Shown here: piece by piece, positions 1 through 11,355 of the stretch
Numbering within the stretch: the first letter of the stretch is position 1
Layout of the letters: every line of letters starts with the position of its first letter
Assembly (NCBI GenBank): GCA_023548195.1
Contig: JAJHZJ010000751.1
Location: 558,001-622,000 of the forward strand
Reading direction: 5' to 3'
Length of the DNA: 64,000 nt
Source: Bettongia penicillata ogilbyi
Lineage: Eukaryota > Chordata > Mammalia > Diprotodontia > Potoroidae
Translations under genes and position numbers: made by a program
The notes under the pieces: generated by a model
What the model was told of the DNA's origin: nothing
The model's database searches: none
Seen by the model: only the letters and a program-made list of their open reading frames with translations

Positions 1-380
1 GAGATTTTGGACCTCATTTTCTATCTGGCCAATTCTTCTTTCTAACGCATTATTCTCTTCATTGGATTTTGGATATCTTTGGCCATTTGAGTTAATTTTC
101 TTCAGCATTTTTGGGTCCCTTTTACTAATCAGTTGACTCATTTTTCATGACTTTCTAACATCATTCTCATTTCTCTTCCCCATTTTTCCTCTACCTCTCT
201 TACTTGATTTTCAAAATCCCTTTTTAGCTCTTCCATAGTCTGAGACCAATTCATATTTTTTCTTGGAGACTTTGAATCTAGGGGCTTTGACTTTGTTGTT
301 TCCTTCTGCTTGTATATTTTGATCTTCCTTGTTACCAAAGTAAGATCCTACAATCTATTTTTTCGCCTATTTTTGTTCAT
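1..380 (-). pseudogene. L1 ORF1 (nucleic-acid-binding coiled-coil protein), decayed N-terminal part
   Basis: L1 ORF1 protein coats L1 RNA and acts as a nucleic-acid chaperone. The likely original start codon is at 378-380, placed like the ATG of the copy at 48,731 (after a GGGAAA context), but an in-frame stop follows after about ten codons. The readable piece, 138-338 on this strand, contains MEELKRDFENQVREVEEKWG, very close to the coiled-coil entry of the 48.7 kb copy. Upstream bases 1-137 continue the heptad-rich region. It is not expected to make protein. Assignment as L1 ORF1 is firm; the subfamily is not determined. Confidence 0.8.
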
Positions 381-942
381 TTCCCCAGTCAGTCACTTGA
401 TGTTGAGTTCTTTCTCAAGGAAGTTCTCTACTTCCAGTGGAAGTAGAGGAGTGTACTGTCACCTGCTCCATCCCTCCACAATCTCTGCAATCTGTGAGCC
501 ATGACATCCAGAAACATCTGCTTCCACTGCCCCTGCTGTTGCTCAGTATGCTGCAAGTCCCTCTGCCTACTCCACCTTGCTGAGACTGGGGCCAGACTAC
601 TCTATTCTTTTACACAGGTCTAACAGGATTTTTTACATCAACCTTCCAATTTGTCTTTGGAATTTGGGGATCAAGAAGTTTGGAAACAAGCACAGGTCCC
701 CTGAGGTCTGCTCAGGTCCCATCTGTCAGCATAGCTGCTCCAAGCCTAGCATATTAGATGCTTCCCATTGACCTTAGAGCCTGTCTTGGGCTGGGGATTT
801 GCTTCACTCCATCATTCTATGAGTTTTGCAGCTCCAGAATTTGTTTAGTGTCATTTTTACGGGTATTTGATTGGGTTTGGGTGGTGGGGAGAGCTAGAAC
901 AATTTCCTGCTTTTACTCCACCATCTTGGCTCCACTCCCTCT
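1..942 (-). mobile_element. L1 LINE, 5' end (5' UTR plus start of ORF1), cut by the window edge
   Basis: Read on the minus strand, this begins near base 940 with the GGAGTGGAGCCAAGATGGTGG motif that also opens the L1-type copies near 33.73 and 48.08 kb. A 5' UTR of about 560 bp follows, then ORF1-like sequence running off the left edge. The 5' end is therefore intact; how much lies to the left cannot be seen. It is old, because ORF1 carries early stops. Confidence 0.85.
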
Positions 943-3337
943 CAACATTTCAATCTTGAGATAGTACAATCATATAATGTAGAAACAGGTTTTTAAAAAT
1001 AAAATACATCTTTAATTGTATCTAATATTTGATTTTGGTAGGCATTGAACATTGTTTTCTGCAGATGTGAAAAAATGCATCTTTAATTGTATATAATATT
1101 TTATTTTTGTGGGAATTGAATATTGTTCTACAGTAACATGTTTTACTTCACCTAAAGAGAAGAATTCACTGTCAAATAAAAATATTTATTTTAAAAAATA
1201 ACAATTATTTTTGCACCCAAACATATTCTTTCCTATAAGTAATCTATCTAAATGGAACCTGACTTGCTCTCTTAGACATTAAAGTCTCATGGGAAATAGT
1301 CACAAATGAGAATAATTTAAAGGAAAATGACCACTGAAATATAAAGATTTTGAAACAAAAATCAGCAATGAAATAATATGCACTCTCAGAATCATGATCA
1401 AAATAAAACAGTAGAAGGAAGGGGAAATCTATCTGGGTTCCATGATGACCATAGAGGTTTCAATTCTACAGGGTTTCTCTTTCTCTTCTGCTCAGTAAAG
1501 AGAAGAAAAGGGCAAGTGAGCATTCCAGACAAAAGATCTTGTTTTTGTTCTCTGAATTCAATACCACCAAAGTATGAAACCCATTGCAATAAACTCTGCC
1601 AAAGACATGCAGAGAGTCCAAACCTTTCCCTTTTATCCCCCTGTGAAAGATGCTCCTTTTGTAACATCTTCAAAGGGATCCAAATTCTCATCCCCATCTG
1701 AACCCGGAGATACCACACATGGAGGGCACATTCTGGGCAACATAACACAGTAGGGAAATGAGATTCCATTCAAATTGAAGTAGAAAAGGAATGGGCAGAG
1801 AAAAGAGATGGACAAAGACACAGAATTAAGTGAAGATTAAAAAAAATTATTCTTCCTTCCTTGTGCAATGTATTTATTTTTCATCTATTCACTTATGCTT
1901 ATGTTTGCATATGGAGAAGGACTACCTTCCTGAAATTCAAATCTGCTTTTATTATTAACTTCAACCCAAATATAACATGATAAACAAATGATTAGACCAA
2001 TGCTTTTCATGTTCCTTTCAATATCTTTCAAATCTTTGGTATATACACATGCATATACATATGTGTGTATGTATATACATATAACTATACTTATAAAAGT
2101 TTTCGTATGCTATTTTTTACCTTAAACCTAATATGTGAGGTATTTACAATACATTAAAAATATTTCCAGTCATGTTATTTTATTCTGCAAAAAGCATTTG
2201 ACTTTTCAGCATGTTTTCCTAATAAAGAAAGGAAAGTATAGTTTCTTTTCCTCTTTTTTAATACACAATGAAAAGAAATTTCAAATAGATGAAAACTGAT
2301 TTAAAATTTCAACTCCTGTCTTCAAAATAAATTTCTGAGATATACCTTTGTTATGTGATTGGATTTTTCAAAAATAATATGCAATTGTCCATAATCTTGC
2401 CTGTCCATTTAAAAATGGCTTGTTTCCTTCCTAATCATTAGTGCCAATCCTTGAGAGACTATTGGGAGCATATGTTCTTAATAAGCTAAACAACAGTGGA
2501 ATATTGTTTAGCCAAAACACAAGTATATTATTTTTCCATATACTTCAACCATCTCCAACCACATATTATATGATCATTCCATAGGAATTTATCACAGGTG
2601 AAGTTTCCTGAAAAAGATTATTTTACCAAATATTACTATTAAATGACTTTTAAGTAGTGAAGTCTTCCATATAACTTTCATTGCTTTGTCCGCATATATA
2701 TTCATGTTGTTTGTTTGTGTGCATGTGTCTTGAAAGTACATGATTTTACTGTTAATACATTGTTCATACAAATTGCTTTTGGACTTCAGAAAATATTTAT
2801 TCATCAAATATTTCCCAGTTGTTAAGAGTAAAAGATTATTGAAAGGTCCATGGCACACAATATCATATGACTTAAAAGGTAGTCCATGATTTATGGCATT
2901 GTTACCTCCCATCATTGAGTAAATGAGGCTTGAAACTGACTAATGTTTCTCTTCATTTTGTTTGTAGGAAACATTTATAACTTCCTTAGGGGATTTTTCA
3001 GTGCTAAATTGTAGAGTAGTCAGAAAAAAAAAAAAAACATGTACTGTTGCTTGATTTTAATTACATGTGAGAAGAAGTAAAACCTTGGGATTACTTTTGA
3101 CTTGATAAACTTCATTTTACAGTTCTTACTGTCAACATATGCCCATGTTATAAAGGCAGAGGGAGCATCAACTTTGTAAATCAGTTTCTACTCAACATTC
3201 CTCTCTCTCATCATGAACTAACTGGTTTTGTTTGTTCAAATCTCTCTGGTTTACATTTGGCTAATTTCTGCCAAATTCTTTCCAGAGTAAGCACTTAGAT
3301 GAATACAAAATCATTCAGAACTCTCTGTTATTAGTTA
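943..3337. other. Unassigned AT-rich DNA
   Basis: No repeat family or exon was recognised here, apart from a short TATG/TACA alternating tract near 2,040-2,095. A 123-codon frame on the minus strand (1,398-1,769) and overlapping plus-strand frames exist, but they show no family motif, splice context or codon signal that I can support. The 1,380-1,830 part is richer in G+C than its surroundings and could be an old repeat that I do not know. Confidence 0.5.
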
Positions 3338-3435
3338 CTGGATGACCACTTTTCAGTTATATAGCCATTGGGATTCACAAGACAAGTTGAGCCAGATGGT
3401 CAGTTTCACTTTTAACTCTTCAACTCTGTGATTCT
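3338..3435 (+). mobile_element. L3/CR1 LINE 3' end fragment
   Basis: The stretch carries the CR1/L3 3' UTR pattern 'GGATGACCACTTTTCAG ... CCAGATGGTCAG ... CAACTCTGTGATTCT'. It is short and diverged, and it points toward the minus-strand L3 fragment that begins 40 bp away. Confidence 0.55.
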
Positions 3436-3477
3436 GGGCAAAAAATGCACATTTTTTTTACTATATCCAAAGTTATA

Positions 3478-3960
3478 TTTGTAGAATTTGAGAGTTGTTT
3501 GGTACCTCATTTGGCCATCTAATCCATTGTATTCCTCATCAAGAATCTCCTCTGTACCTTATCACATAATTAGTCATTTAGCCTTTATCTTAAGACTTTC
3601 ATTTTTGAGGGGAAGTCCATCACCTCTCCAGGCAGTCCATTCTACTTTTTGACAGCTTTAATTGGAAGCTTTTCAAGATATCAAGCAAAACTTGCAACTT
3701 CCAAGTAGTGAATGGAAGTTGCAAGTTTTCTTGATATCTTGAAAATGGTGCCAAATGGGGCCAAATGCATAAACTCTAATCTCTCCTTCACATGACAGCT
3801 CTTCAAATACTTGAAGATGGTTTTCATATCCATCCTTAGTCTATGCTTAATCTTCCTAGTTCCTTCCTTCAAACAATTCTGATATGGTATGAGTAATGTT
3901 ATATATTGCCCTTATAGATTTCTCTTAAATCAATAAAAAACTTCGAGTTTCATATGCCAC
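3478..3960 (-). mobile_element. L3/CR1 LINE 3' region with an internal inverted repeat
   Basis: Read on the minus strand it matches the 3' part of the ancient CR1/L3 family: in plus orientation one sees 'GGCAGTCCATTCTACTTTTTGACAG', 'CTTCACATGACAGCTCTTCAAATACTTGAAGA' in pieces, and the CTTAATCTTCCTAGTTCCTTC block. The expected segment after TTGCAACTTCC is replaced by an inverted copy of the preceding 33 bases (see the hairpin entry). No coding capacity remains. Confidence 0.75.
3670..3745. repeat. Long hairpin inside the L3 copy (33/32-bp arms, 11-bp loop)
   Basis: Bases 3,670-3,702 and 3,714-3,745 are reverse complements except for one missing base; the loop is AAGTAGTGAAT. The left arm aligns with normal L3 sequence, while the right arm sits where other L3 sequence is expected. 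That is the signature of a template-switch event, not of an ancestral palindrome. Confidence 0.9.
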
Positions 3961-4827
3961 AAAACTTCACAGAGATAAAAATCTAATACGTTTATTTTCT
4001 GTTTCTAAAATGATATTGGATTCAAAATTACCTTCCTTTTATAGGTCTTCCTAATATGCTTTCATTTTTTCCTCTAGGATATGTCCTTAAGATCTTTGTC
4101 TTCATTCCTAAACATGTATAGGTATTATATACATAATTGTGGTTCAGTCAGACAAGGTCCAAAATATTCTATCATTCGTAATAGTTGTCAAATTCAGATG
4201 TGGTCATAGGGACCCAAATTGAAGGGTAAAAATTTTGCATGATACTGGGTCAATGGAGGGGGAAGTCATCTGTTTATTTGTCTTTCTTCAATGTCTACAA
4301 GATGAAAAAAAAGAGAGAGAAAAAGATAATGTGGCCAGGTACCAATGTCAGCTAAAAACCTGAAGTTGACTGTAGTATAATCAAATATCAGAGAACCATC
4401 AAAATTTTTCCAGAAAGTTGCCCTAAGAAATGTGATTTCTCTATATAGCCCTACAAATGCCATCAAAAAGAGGTAGACAATGCATTTGCTAAGGTTAGCC
4501 ATAGCTCTAAGGAGTCATTTTGTAAGGACAGGTGGTCAGAGAAGGATTGCCAAAGCCTATAACATATGCTCTGCCAAGAAGTCAAAAGTGTATATTTCTA
4601 GTGTTATTTAAACATAACTTCATCCACGGAAATTAATATTAAGTATTATTAGTCTCGTGCATATATCATTTGTTTCTTCCATAAATATATGTGCTTTTCA
4701 AGGTAACTATTTAAAATATCCAGTATTTTAGGCAGCTTAACAATGATATTCTATTATTTGGACAGTTGCATCCAACTACAATTGTTTCTGAGAAAAGAAA
4801 CATGTATAATAGAACATAGCATGCAAA
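3961..4827. other. Unassigned DNA
   Basis: No recognised repeat or gene. The 78-codon minus-strand frame at 4,266-4,502 has no family features and looks like chance. Confidence 0.45.
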
Positions 4828-5045
4828 ATCTCTAAGATGTGAGTTCAAATCCTACCTCAAACACTTACTAGATGTATAACCCTAGGTAAGTTAATTAATT
4901 TTTTTGAGTTGCATTCTCATTTGTCAAAATGCCATGATAAAAAGCACATTTCCCACAGAGTTGTCATAGGAATCAAAAGAGATAATTTTTATAAGGTATA
5001 TTGCAGACCCTAGACACAACACATAAAGTTAGCTGTTATTTTTGA
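4828..5045 (+). mobile_element. MIR/CORE-SINE copy
   Basis: The order GAGTTCAAATCC (tRNA-like B box), 'CACTTACTAGATGTATAACCCTAGG', a degenerate TCATTTGTCAAAATG block, then 'GTTGTCATAGGAATCAAAAGAGATAATT' and the core is the plus-strand layout of MIR-type elements. Old and diverged. Confidence 0.75.
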
Positions 5046-5083
5046 TAGGAAACAATTCTTCTCGTCTTTCTGGATGGTTTAAA

Positions 5084-5157
5084 TCTCTCTCCCTCTCTCT
5101 CTATCTCTTCCTTTATACATATATATGTGTATATATAAGGATAGATAGATAGATAAA
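5084..5157. repeat. Compound microsatellite CT / TATATG / GATA
   Basis: Three simple motifs abut: an interrupted (CT)n, an alternating TA/TG stretch, and four GATA units ending near 5,155. Confidence 0.85.
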
Positions 5158-5454
5158 TGTTTTTCATTGCTTAATTAACATACTTACTCATCTTGTGGGG
5201 TGGTAAAGGATCTTTGCTACCACATAAGCAGCAGCCAATGATAAGGATGAGATATATTTCATTTCATTCCCACATAATTTTGATTTCTGCTTCCAGATTT
5301 GAAGTGCAATTCTATTTTGAATTTTAATTATGCTCTGAATATTTTTATTTGCATAAAAAGATGATTTGAGGACATGTTTACATTAATTAAATAATTGTAG
5401 TTTTTTTTAAATTTTTATGGATTATATTAATACTTGAATGATTATTCACATAGT

Positions 5455-5560
5455 ATTATTTAAACATTTACCAAATGTCAGGCACTGTGATAAATACTAA
5501 GGATACAAAGAAAAATCAAAAACAGCTCCTGTCTTCAGGGACGTTACAGTTGGGGAATAA
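5455..5560 (+). mobile_element. MIR/THER-like retroposon fragment
   Basis: The block 'TACCAAATGTCAGGCACTGTGATAAATACTAAGGATACAAAGA' followed by 'CTCCTGTCTTCAGGGACGTTACAG' is a widespread old mammalian SINE core segment. Similar cores occur here at 18,825 and 54,770. Confidence 0.6.
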
Positions 5561-6958
5561 TGATAGGTAACAATAAATTTGTTATAATTCTCCAATTCTA
5601 GTATTGTATTATCTGCACAAGTCTATTTTGAGATGTTCATTTATAACATGGGGATACTGTGGAGGTCAGTTCACGAAAAAAATTGAAATTTTGATGTGTA
5701 AATCTAGTCATCCAGTTGTATCTTGACAAGTGATCAGGAAGAGTTAATTATATATTTTTTTATATCATGCAGTAATATGTTCTCCAATTTCTAATAACTC
5801 TTTGTATAATCTATTTTGATTGCTAAATAAAGTTTCCATAATTGTAGTCTTTCTGTACCTTCTAGTTGTGGTGAGTTCATCATAAATGTCTCTTACTGGA
5901 TAAACAAATCTATATGGTTCAGCCATTTGTTTGATGCTACTTTGTCAACATTTCTGGTTAAGATCATTCAGATACATCCACAGAGTACCTTTTGATTCTA
6001 TTATTAATCCTAAACTGTGTTAATGGTTTCATTCAGAGAGAAACCTCCATAGTTACATTTGAAAAATCCCATGAGTATATCCATTACAAGACTTAATTTT
6101 TTCATAAGGAAGTAACGTAAGCTTGTTATAGAATTATCCATGTGTTTTTGACCTATTTATCATGTGATATTAATCTTCTTTGTCTTTATTTTTCTCCATC
6201 AGGAGGTGTTAATCAGTCTGTAACTGCTTTAGAGTGAGGGACTCTTTACTTTAAAAATGTAATACAGATTTTGTTAGGATACTCTGTAAAAGTTATTATG
6301 ATATATTTTACAATTGCAAAAATGTTGAACGAGACAAATTGCATAGGATTTAATTGCCATAGATGTGATCTTCCCATTTAATATTGATTTCAGGAGTCCA
6401 GTTAGTCTTAACAGTAAGTTGATTATTCCCCTTTGACTAGGTTATATACAATTTGTCTTCTTAGTACAATGACCAAGTTATATTTAGCATAGTTTTCATC
6501 CACTGTTTCAATGTAACATTGAGATTAAACCCTAAACCTACAGTCTCACTCTTTCTATGGATATGTCAAGAATATTACACTTATTGATTCTAAATGATAT
6601 TTTGACATCATTTGGAAAGTATTCTCTGAAATGAAAGAGTTATTAAATATGGTTTATTTGGTCCTATTTTTTTTCTATTTGAATTATATAGCTTAATGTC
6701 ATCCAATTATATAGAATATTTAGTAAGATGTCTACTTTCAAGGGCCTCTTTAATTTGAAAAACATATTTAGTTCAATATGGGAGAAATAATAACAAATTC
6801 AGGGTTAGATGGAACTACAAACCATAATGAACCTAAGTATCTCCGATTTAATATTCCCATTAAATAATGAACGTAAATGTCTCTCAAGAAAATATCACAT
6901 TTTATATCAAGTATTTTTGGCAATATAGTATTGATGCCATGTCTTAAATAGTGAATAG

Positions 6959-6962
<4 letters not shown>
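5561..6962. other. Unassigned AT-rich DNA, possibly a very old element
   Basis: About 1.4 kb without a recognised repeat or gene. The long uniform AT-rich texture could be a decayed transposon body on either strand, but I see no conserved motif, so no assignment is made. Confidence 0.4.

Positions 6963-7002
<40 letters not shown>
6963..7002. repeat. (AC)20 microsatellite
   Basis: An uninterrupted AC dinucleotide run of about 40 bp. Confidence 0.97.
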
Positions 7003-7004
<2 letters not shown>

Positions 7005-7092
7005 TACCTATAGGACACTGAAAGAGTTTCAGTAGTATTCATATGACATCCTTGGCTTACCAGAGTCCACTAAAGTGAATATAGATATATAT

Positions 7093-7262
7093 GTTGTCGG
7101 TATTCATCCTTCACTTTTGAAAAGGACAACTGACATCACAAATGTCTTGCCTTGACTTGCTTATCAATTGTATTTAAAAATCATTAGCCTCACTGTCTTT
7201 TCAGAGTTACTGATGTCCAGGGGAAAGACAAAAATCAAGACAACTCTTCCAGCAGGAGATGT
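7093..7262 (-). mobile_element. RTE-tailed SINE, 3' part
   Basis: In plus orientation it reads as the reverse complement of a marsupial SINE tail: 'CCTTCACTTTTGAAAAGGACAACTGACATCACAAATGTC', 'CTTGACTTGC', then 'CATTAGCCTCACTGTC' and 'GTCCAGGGGAAAGAC'. On the minus strand its end resembles the end of the RTE-like copy at 59.0-59.3 kb (GTGATGTCA..TTTTG..CCTCTTT..GAAGGA). The tRNA-like head is missing or unrecognisable, so this is a 5'-truncated copy. Confidence 0.7.
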
Positions 7263-7269
7263 GCCTCTC

Positions 7270-7318
7270 TCTGTGTGTATGTGTGAGTGTGTGTGTGTGT
7301 GTGCGAGTGTGAGTGTGT
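7270..7318. repeat. Interrupted (TG)n microsatellite
   Basis: TG repeats with TATG, GAG and GCG interruptions, directly after the SINE. Confidence 0.9.
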
Positions 7319-7784
7319 AAACATAATTGTTGTATATTTGGAGTGGCTATTGCTGTTTTCATAATAATAGTAAAGATGTAATGCCTTCTATTAAGAAAGA
7401 AGCAATCAAAATGTATATTTGAGAGAATGATAACAAAGGGCTTTGCACCCAATTCATGAACAATTTTGAATCATTTAAGTTAATATGTATACATATTGTC
7501 TGGTCTGGCCAATTTTCAGTTCTGTCAAAAAGCTAAAATTTCAATCATCTCCTTTTATATAACTCTTCTGTTGTTCATTGATTTAATTCAGTGCAAGCTT
7601 TCTCTTTCTCTTTTGATTCAATTACTGTTTTCATTGTTTTCAATTTCTTGTGCTCATAGACATTACCAGGAATTTCCCATATCTTCCGTCTTCAACTTTT
7701 CCCTCTCCTATAATTTTTTTTGCTTCCAGAACCTCTATTGTGAAGTGTTTTTTTTAATAATAATCTGAAATTCTTATTTTTTAC
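7319..7784. other. Unassigned DNA
   Basis: No recognised feature. A 90-codon frame at 7,496-7,768 is leucine/serine/phenylalanine-rich, as AT-rich pyrimidine DNA gives by chance. Confidence 0.45.
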
Positions 7785-8355
7785 ACTTTTTTTATTAATT
7801 TATTCGTTTTCAGTTTTCTACAATTACTTCCATAACTCTTAGCTTTTCTCTCCCTCCATCTTCCTCTCCTCCCCAAGATGACATGCAAATTTATAAGGGT
7901 TCTACACATACATTTTTATTAATAACATTTTCACATTAGTCATGTTGCATGGAAGAATTAAAATTAATGGGAGAAACACAAACAAAACAAAATATAACAC
8001 AAGAGAAAATATTCTGCTTCATTCTACATTCCAGTTCCATAGTTCTTTCTCTGGATGTGGATGGCATTTTACCTCAAGATTCCTTTGGGAATATTTTAGG
8101 TGCTTGCGTTGCTGTGAAGGGCTGTCTATCAGATAAATTCCTCACACAATGCGACTGTTACTATGAACAATGGTCTTCTGGTTCTGCTCCTTTCACTCAG
8201 CATCAGTTCATCTAAGTCCTTTCAGGCTTCTCTGAAGTCTTCCTGTTCGTCATTTCTTATAGCACAATAGTATTCCATTCCATTCATATTATTGCGAAGT
8301 TGTTGAATGGAGATTTTTTTTGTTGTCATTTGTGCTGCTTTGATTCTTTATCAAT
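7785..8355 (-). mobile_element. L1 LINE 3' end (3' UTR and end of ORF2 region)
   Basis: In plus orientation it starts at T-runs (the poly-A side) and then shows the blocks common to all minus-strand L1 tails here: 'TTCTTTCTCTGGATGTGGATGGCATTTT', 'AACAATGGTCTTCTGGTTCTGCTC', 'CACTCAGCATCAGTTCATCTAAGTC', 'ATAGCACAATAGTATTCCATTCC'. The same blocks recur at 23.3-23.5 and 58.2-58.5 kb. It is a 5'-truncated insertion without coding capacity. Confidence 0.9.
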
Positions 8356-9014
8356 GTCAACCTTTTAACTTTTGCTTGGAAGTGTTAATTAAGGGAATCT
8401 AGAATGACTGACAGGTTTCTATTTTCCAAATTCTGTTTAGCATGGTCTTTTTTTCTTGCTGTTGCCTCTAAGTGGGATTTGTGGTATTATTTTTTTCTGT
8501 TATGCATGATAGCCAGATATAAACATAATATTTCAGTGCCTTTTCTCTTCCATGGCTTTCTAAAGTCATTTCTGCTATGATGACATTAATGCGTTCTTTT
8601 TTATTTCTTAAGACCATTTTAATAACATTTTTACCATAGATTCTTGTGTGACAGTGGCTGCCACATATTTAACTGTAGGCAGCCCCTAAAATATTTTGTC
8701 TTTTCTGTGAAATATTGTGGGAGCATCTTTTCATTCATGATGGATACTTTTTAAAAATTATAGTGTTTCATGATCCAGGAAGGCTTTTTTTGAAATTCCA
8801 TTCTAAGTTGACTCATCTTTTTTTTTTTCAAATTATTAGAAGTGCTTCAATTTTTGTCACATATTTTGTCTTATATATGCAGTATTTTGTGTGAAATATT
8901 TTATTATATCTTGTTTTTCAATTTTTCTCTTTTCAGATTTTTTGTAGCTCAGCCTTCCCCAAGGTTAGACAATTGGTCAGAAAGAGATTATAGGAAGAAC
9001 TTTTACTGGCACTA
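8356..9014. other. Unassigned AT-rich DNA
   Basis: No recognised repeat or gene, apart from poly-T runs near 8,820. Confidence 0.45.
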
Positions 9015-9245
9015 GGAATAACTGATAGTAATTGTCAGTTCTACTGCCCATATGCAGTTTCTGGTTGCAGTTTCAGAGTTAAGAGGAGCTATGGCAGTTG
9101 GTTACAAGGGAGCATAGGCCCTGGTCATGGTAACAAAGCAAAGTAGAACACTAGTGCTTGTGCCTGAAGGGAATTGGGGTCCCTCCTGGGTAAGGACTAG
9201 AGCATAAACCAAGACAGAAACGATTGCACTTGAATCAGTTAAGAG

Positions 9246-10082
9246 AGATGGAGGAAAAATCGGGAGAAGAAATGAGAGCAATGTAAGAAAATCATGAAAA
9301 GTGAATCAACAAAAGCTTGCTAAAGGAGACCCCAAAAAAACCGATGAGGAGAAGAATGCTTTAAAAAGCAGAATTAGCTAAATGGAAAAGGAGGTTCAAA
9401 AGCTCACTGAAGAAAATAGTTCTTTAAAAATTAGAATGGAACAGATGGAAGCTAATGACTTTGTTAGAAACCAGAAAATTGCAAAACAAAATCAAAACAA
9501 TGAAAAAATGGAAGATAATGTAAAATATTTCATTGGAAAAACAACTTACCTGGAAAATAGATCCAGTAAAGACTTTAAAAAATTATGGGATTAGCTGAAA
9601 GCCATGAGCAAAAAAAAGAGCCTAGATGTCATCCTTCATGAAATTATCAAGTAAAACTGCCATGATATTCTAGAACCAGAGGACAAAATAAATACTGAAA
9701 CAATCCAGCGATCACCTCATGAAAGAGATCCAAAAAGAGAAACTAGAAATATTGTAGTCAAAGTTCAGAGTTCCCAGGTTAAGGAGAAAATATGACAAGC
9801 AGCAAGAAAGAAACAATTCTAGTATTTTGGAATTGCAATAAGGATAACATAAGATGTAACAACTTCTACATTAAGGGACTGAAAGGTTGCAATATGATAT
9901 TCCAGAAGTCAAAGGAACTAAGATTAAAACCAAGAATCACCTACTTAGCAAAATTGAGTATAATACTTCAGGCAAAATAATGATTATTCAGTGAAATAGA
10001 GGACTTTCATGCATTCTTGATGAAAAGATCAGAACTGAATAGAAAATTTGTCTTTCAAACACAAGAATCAAGAGACACATGA
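9246..10082 (+). pseudogene. L1-type ORF1, decayed (half-L1 copy 1)
   Basis: The piece starts within the coiled coil (GAGATGGAGGAAAAATCGG matches the VEEK.GREM region of the 48.7 kb copy); the start codon and N-terminus are absent. The longest intact run is 9,382-9,594, holding heptads and the 'ENSSLKIRMEQMEANDFVRN' block. The C-terminal domain is marked by LKPRITYLAKLS near 9,930-9,970, which equals the YPAKLS motif of mammalian L1 ORF1 proteins with P changed to L. Stops at the TAA of 'ATGTAAGAAAATC' and elsewhere, plus frameshifts, rule out a full protein. Confidence 0.8.
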
Positions 10083-10208
10083 AAAGGTAAAAAGGAAAGG
10101 AAAATCTCAAGGGACTTTCTAAAGTTGAACTTTTTACATTTCTACATGGAAAGATAATATTTGTAACTCTTGAGACTTTTCTCAGTATTTGGGTAGTTGG
10201 ATGGATTA

Positions 10209-10258
10209 TACACACACACTCACACACACACACAGACACACACACACACACACACACA
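10209..10258. repeat. (CA)n microsatellite at a fixed site in half-L1 copy 1
   Basis: CA repeats with CT and GA interruptions directly after the TTTGGGTAGTTGG block. The same position carries CA repeats in copies 2 and 3. Confidence 0.95.
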
Positions 10259-10713
10259 TAGTGGAGAAGGGGACAAGTGCCATGGGGGTGATGATGGAAG
10301 GGAAGGCAAATGGGAGGAGGGAGTAATTAGAAGTAAACACTTTTGGAGAGGGACATGGTCAAAAGAGAAAATAGAATAAATGGGAGCCAGGATAGGATGG
10401 AGGGGAATATAGTTAGTCTTTTACATTATGATTTTTAAGGAAGTCTTTTGCAAAACTACACATGTATAGCCTATATTGAATTGCTTGTCTTCTCAGTGGG
10501 AATGGGTGGGGAGGGCATAGGTATAAGCAAATGATGTTGGAATGATCACCAAAAAATAGTGAAGTGGTGAGAAAGAGAGATGCATTTGAGAAAAGGGGAA
10601 AAGAGAGTAGAATTGGGGAAATTTTCTCATAAAGTAGGCATTTCAGATGGGAGGAGAAATTGGGAGATGGTAGGCAATGCTTGAACTTTACTCTCATCAG
10701 AATTAAAGAAGGA

Positions 10714-10731
10714 AACACACACACACACACA
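10714..10731. repeat. Short (AC)9 run
   Basis: A short dinucleotide run within the 3' region of half-L1 copy 1. Confidence 0.9.
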
Positions 10732-10870
10732 ATCAGGTGTATGCAGAAATGTAACTTGGTCAATAGTGAGATAGGAGGGGAACAAATTAAGAAAAGAGGC
10801 AAGGATCAAAGTGAAGGCATATTAACTGATGCAATGGTTTGAAGCAAAATAGACTTAAGGAGAGACAGGA

Positions 10871-10873
10871 GAC

Positions 10874-10971
<98 letters not shown>

Positions 10972-10980
10972 GAGAGAGAG
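10871..10980. repeat. (GA)n microsatellite near the end of half-L1 copy 1
   Basis: About 45 near-perfect GA units, purine-only on this strand. It probably grew from the GA-rich sequence that copies 2 and 3 carry near 50.63-50.68 and 53.03-53.08 kb (GGGAAGATAGAAGAGAGG). Confidence 0.95.
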
Positions 10981-11102
10981 GCCTTTTCAGTGAGTACTTA
11001 CCCACTGAATGGAAGAAGGGAAAGAATTTGGAACTCAAAATTTAAAAGGAGTGTATGTTTAAAAAAAGAAATAAATAATAAATTAAAATGCTTAAAAAAA
11101 AT

Positions 11103-11355
11103 AAGGGCAGCTATATGCTATAATGCCAATCTTGGACCCAGGAAGACTTCTCTTCCTGAGTTCAAACCTGAACTTAAACACGACTAGTTGTGTGACCCTG
11201 GGCAAGTCACTTAGCCCTGTTTGCCTCAGTTCCTCATCTGCAAAATGATCTGGAGAAGGAAATGGAAAATCACTCCGGTGTCTTTGCCAAGAAAACTCCC
11301 AAAGGGGTCACAGAGTGGGACATGACTGAAAAAGTAACTGAACAACAACAAATTT
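11103..11355 (+). mobile_element. tRNA-headed SINE with BovB/RTE-like tail, full length
   Basis: It has the marsupial SINE head (GGGCAGCTAT.TGC), a B-box-like GAGTTCAAACC, 'GTGTGACCCTGGGCAAGTCACTTAGCCCTGTTTGCCTCAG' in parts, then 'TCATCTGCAAAATGATCTGGAGAAGGAAATGG' and a tail ending GGGACATGACTGAA..ACTGAACAACAACAAA. The tail matches the end of BovB-type RTE LINEs (compare minus strand of 15,128-15,180). It sits in the poly-A of half-L1 copy 1, flanked by similar TTAAAAA(A)ATAA stretches that may be the target-site duplication. Confidence 0.88.

Larger units (their letters stand above)
9015..11099 (+). mobile_element. Half-L1 (HAL1-like, ORF1-only) copy 1
   Basis: A 5' UTR remnant (9,015-9,240; e.g. 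'CAGTTGGTTACAAGGGAGCATAGGCCCTGGTCATGG' in parts) leads into decayed ORF1 and then straight into a 1-kb 3' region ending in poly-A at 11,099. There is no ORF2 (endonuclease/reverse transcriptase) sequence between. ORF1 and the first part of the 3' region align by eye with copies 2 (48,075) and 3 (50,885), including the TTTGGGTAGTTGG block followed by CA repeats. It is the most decayed of the three, and the 5' UTR jumps into ORF1 past its start codon, so it also has an internal deletion. Confidence 0.8.

Noticed and set aside
1398..1769. 123-codon minus-strand frame
   Set aside because: It has plausible amino-acid mix, but overlaps an equally long plus-strand frame, shows no known motif and has no splice or promoter context that I can support.
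10787..11045. Arg-Glu and Ser-Leu repeat frames
   Set aside because: They translate the GA microsatellite.
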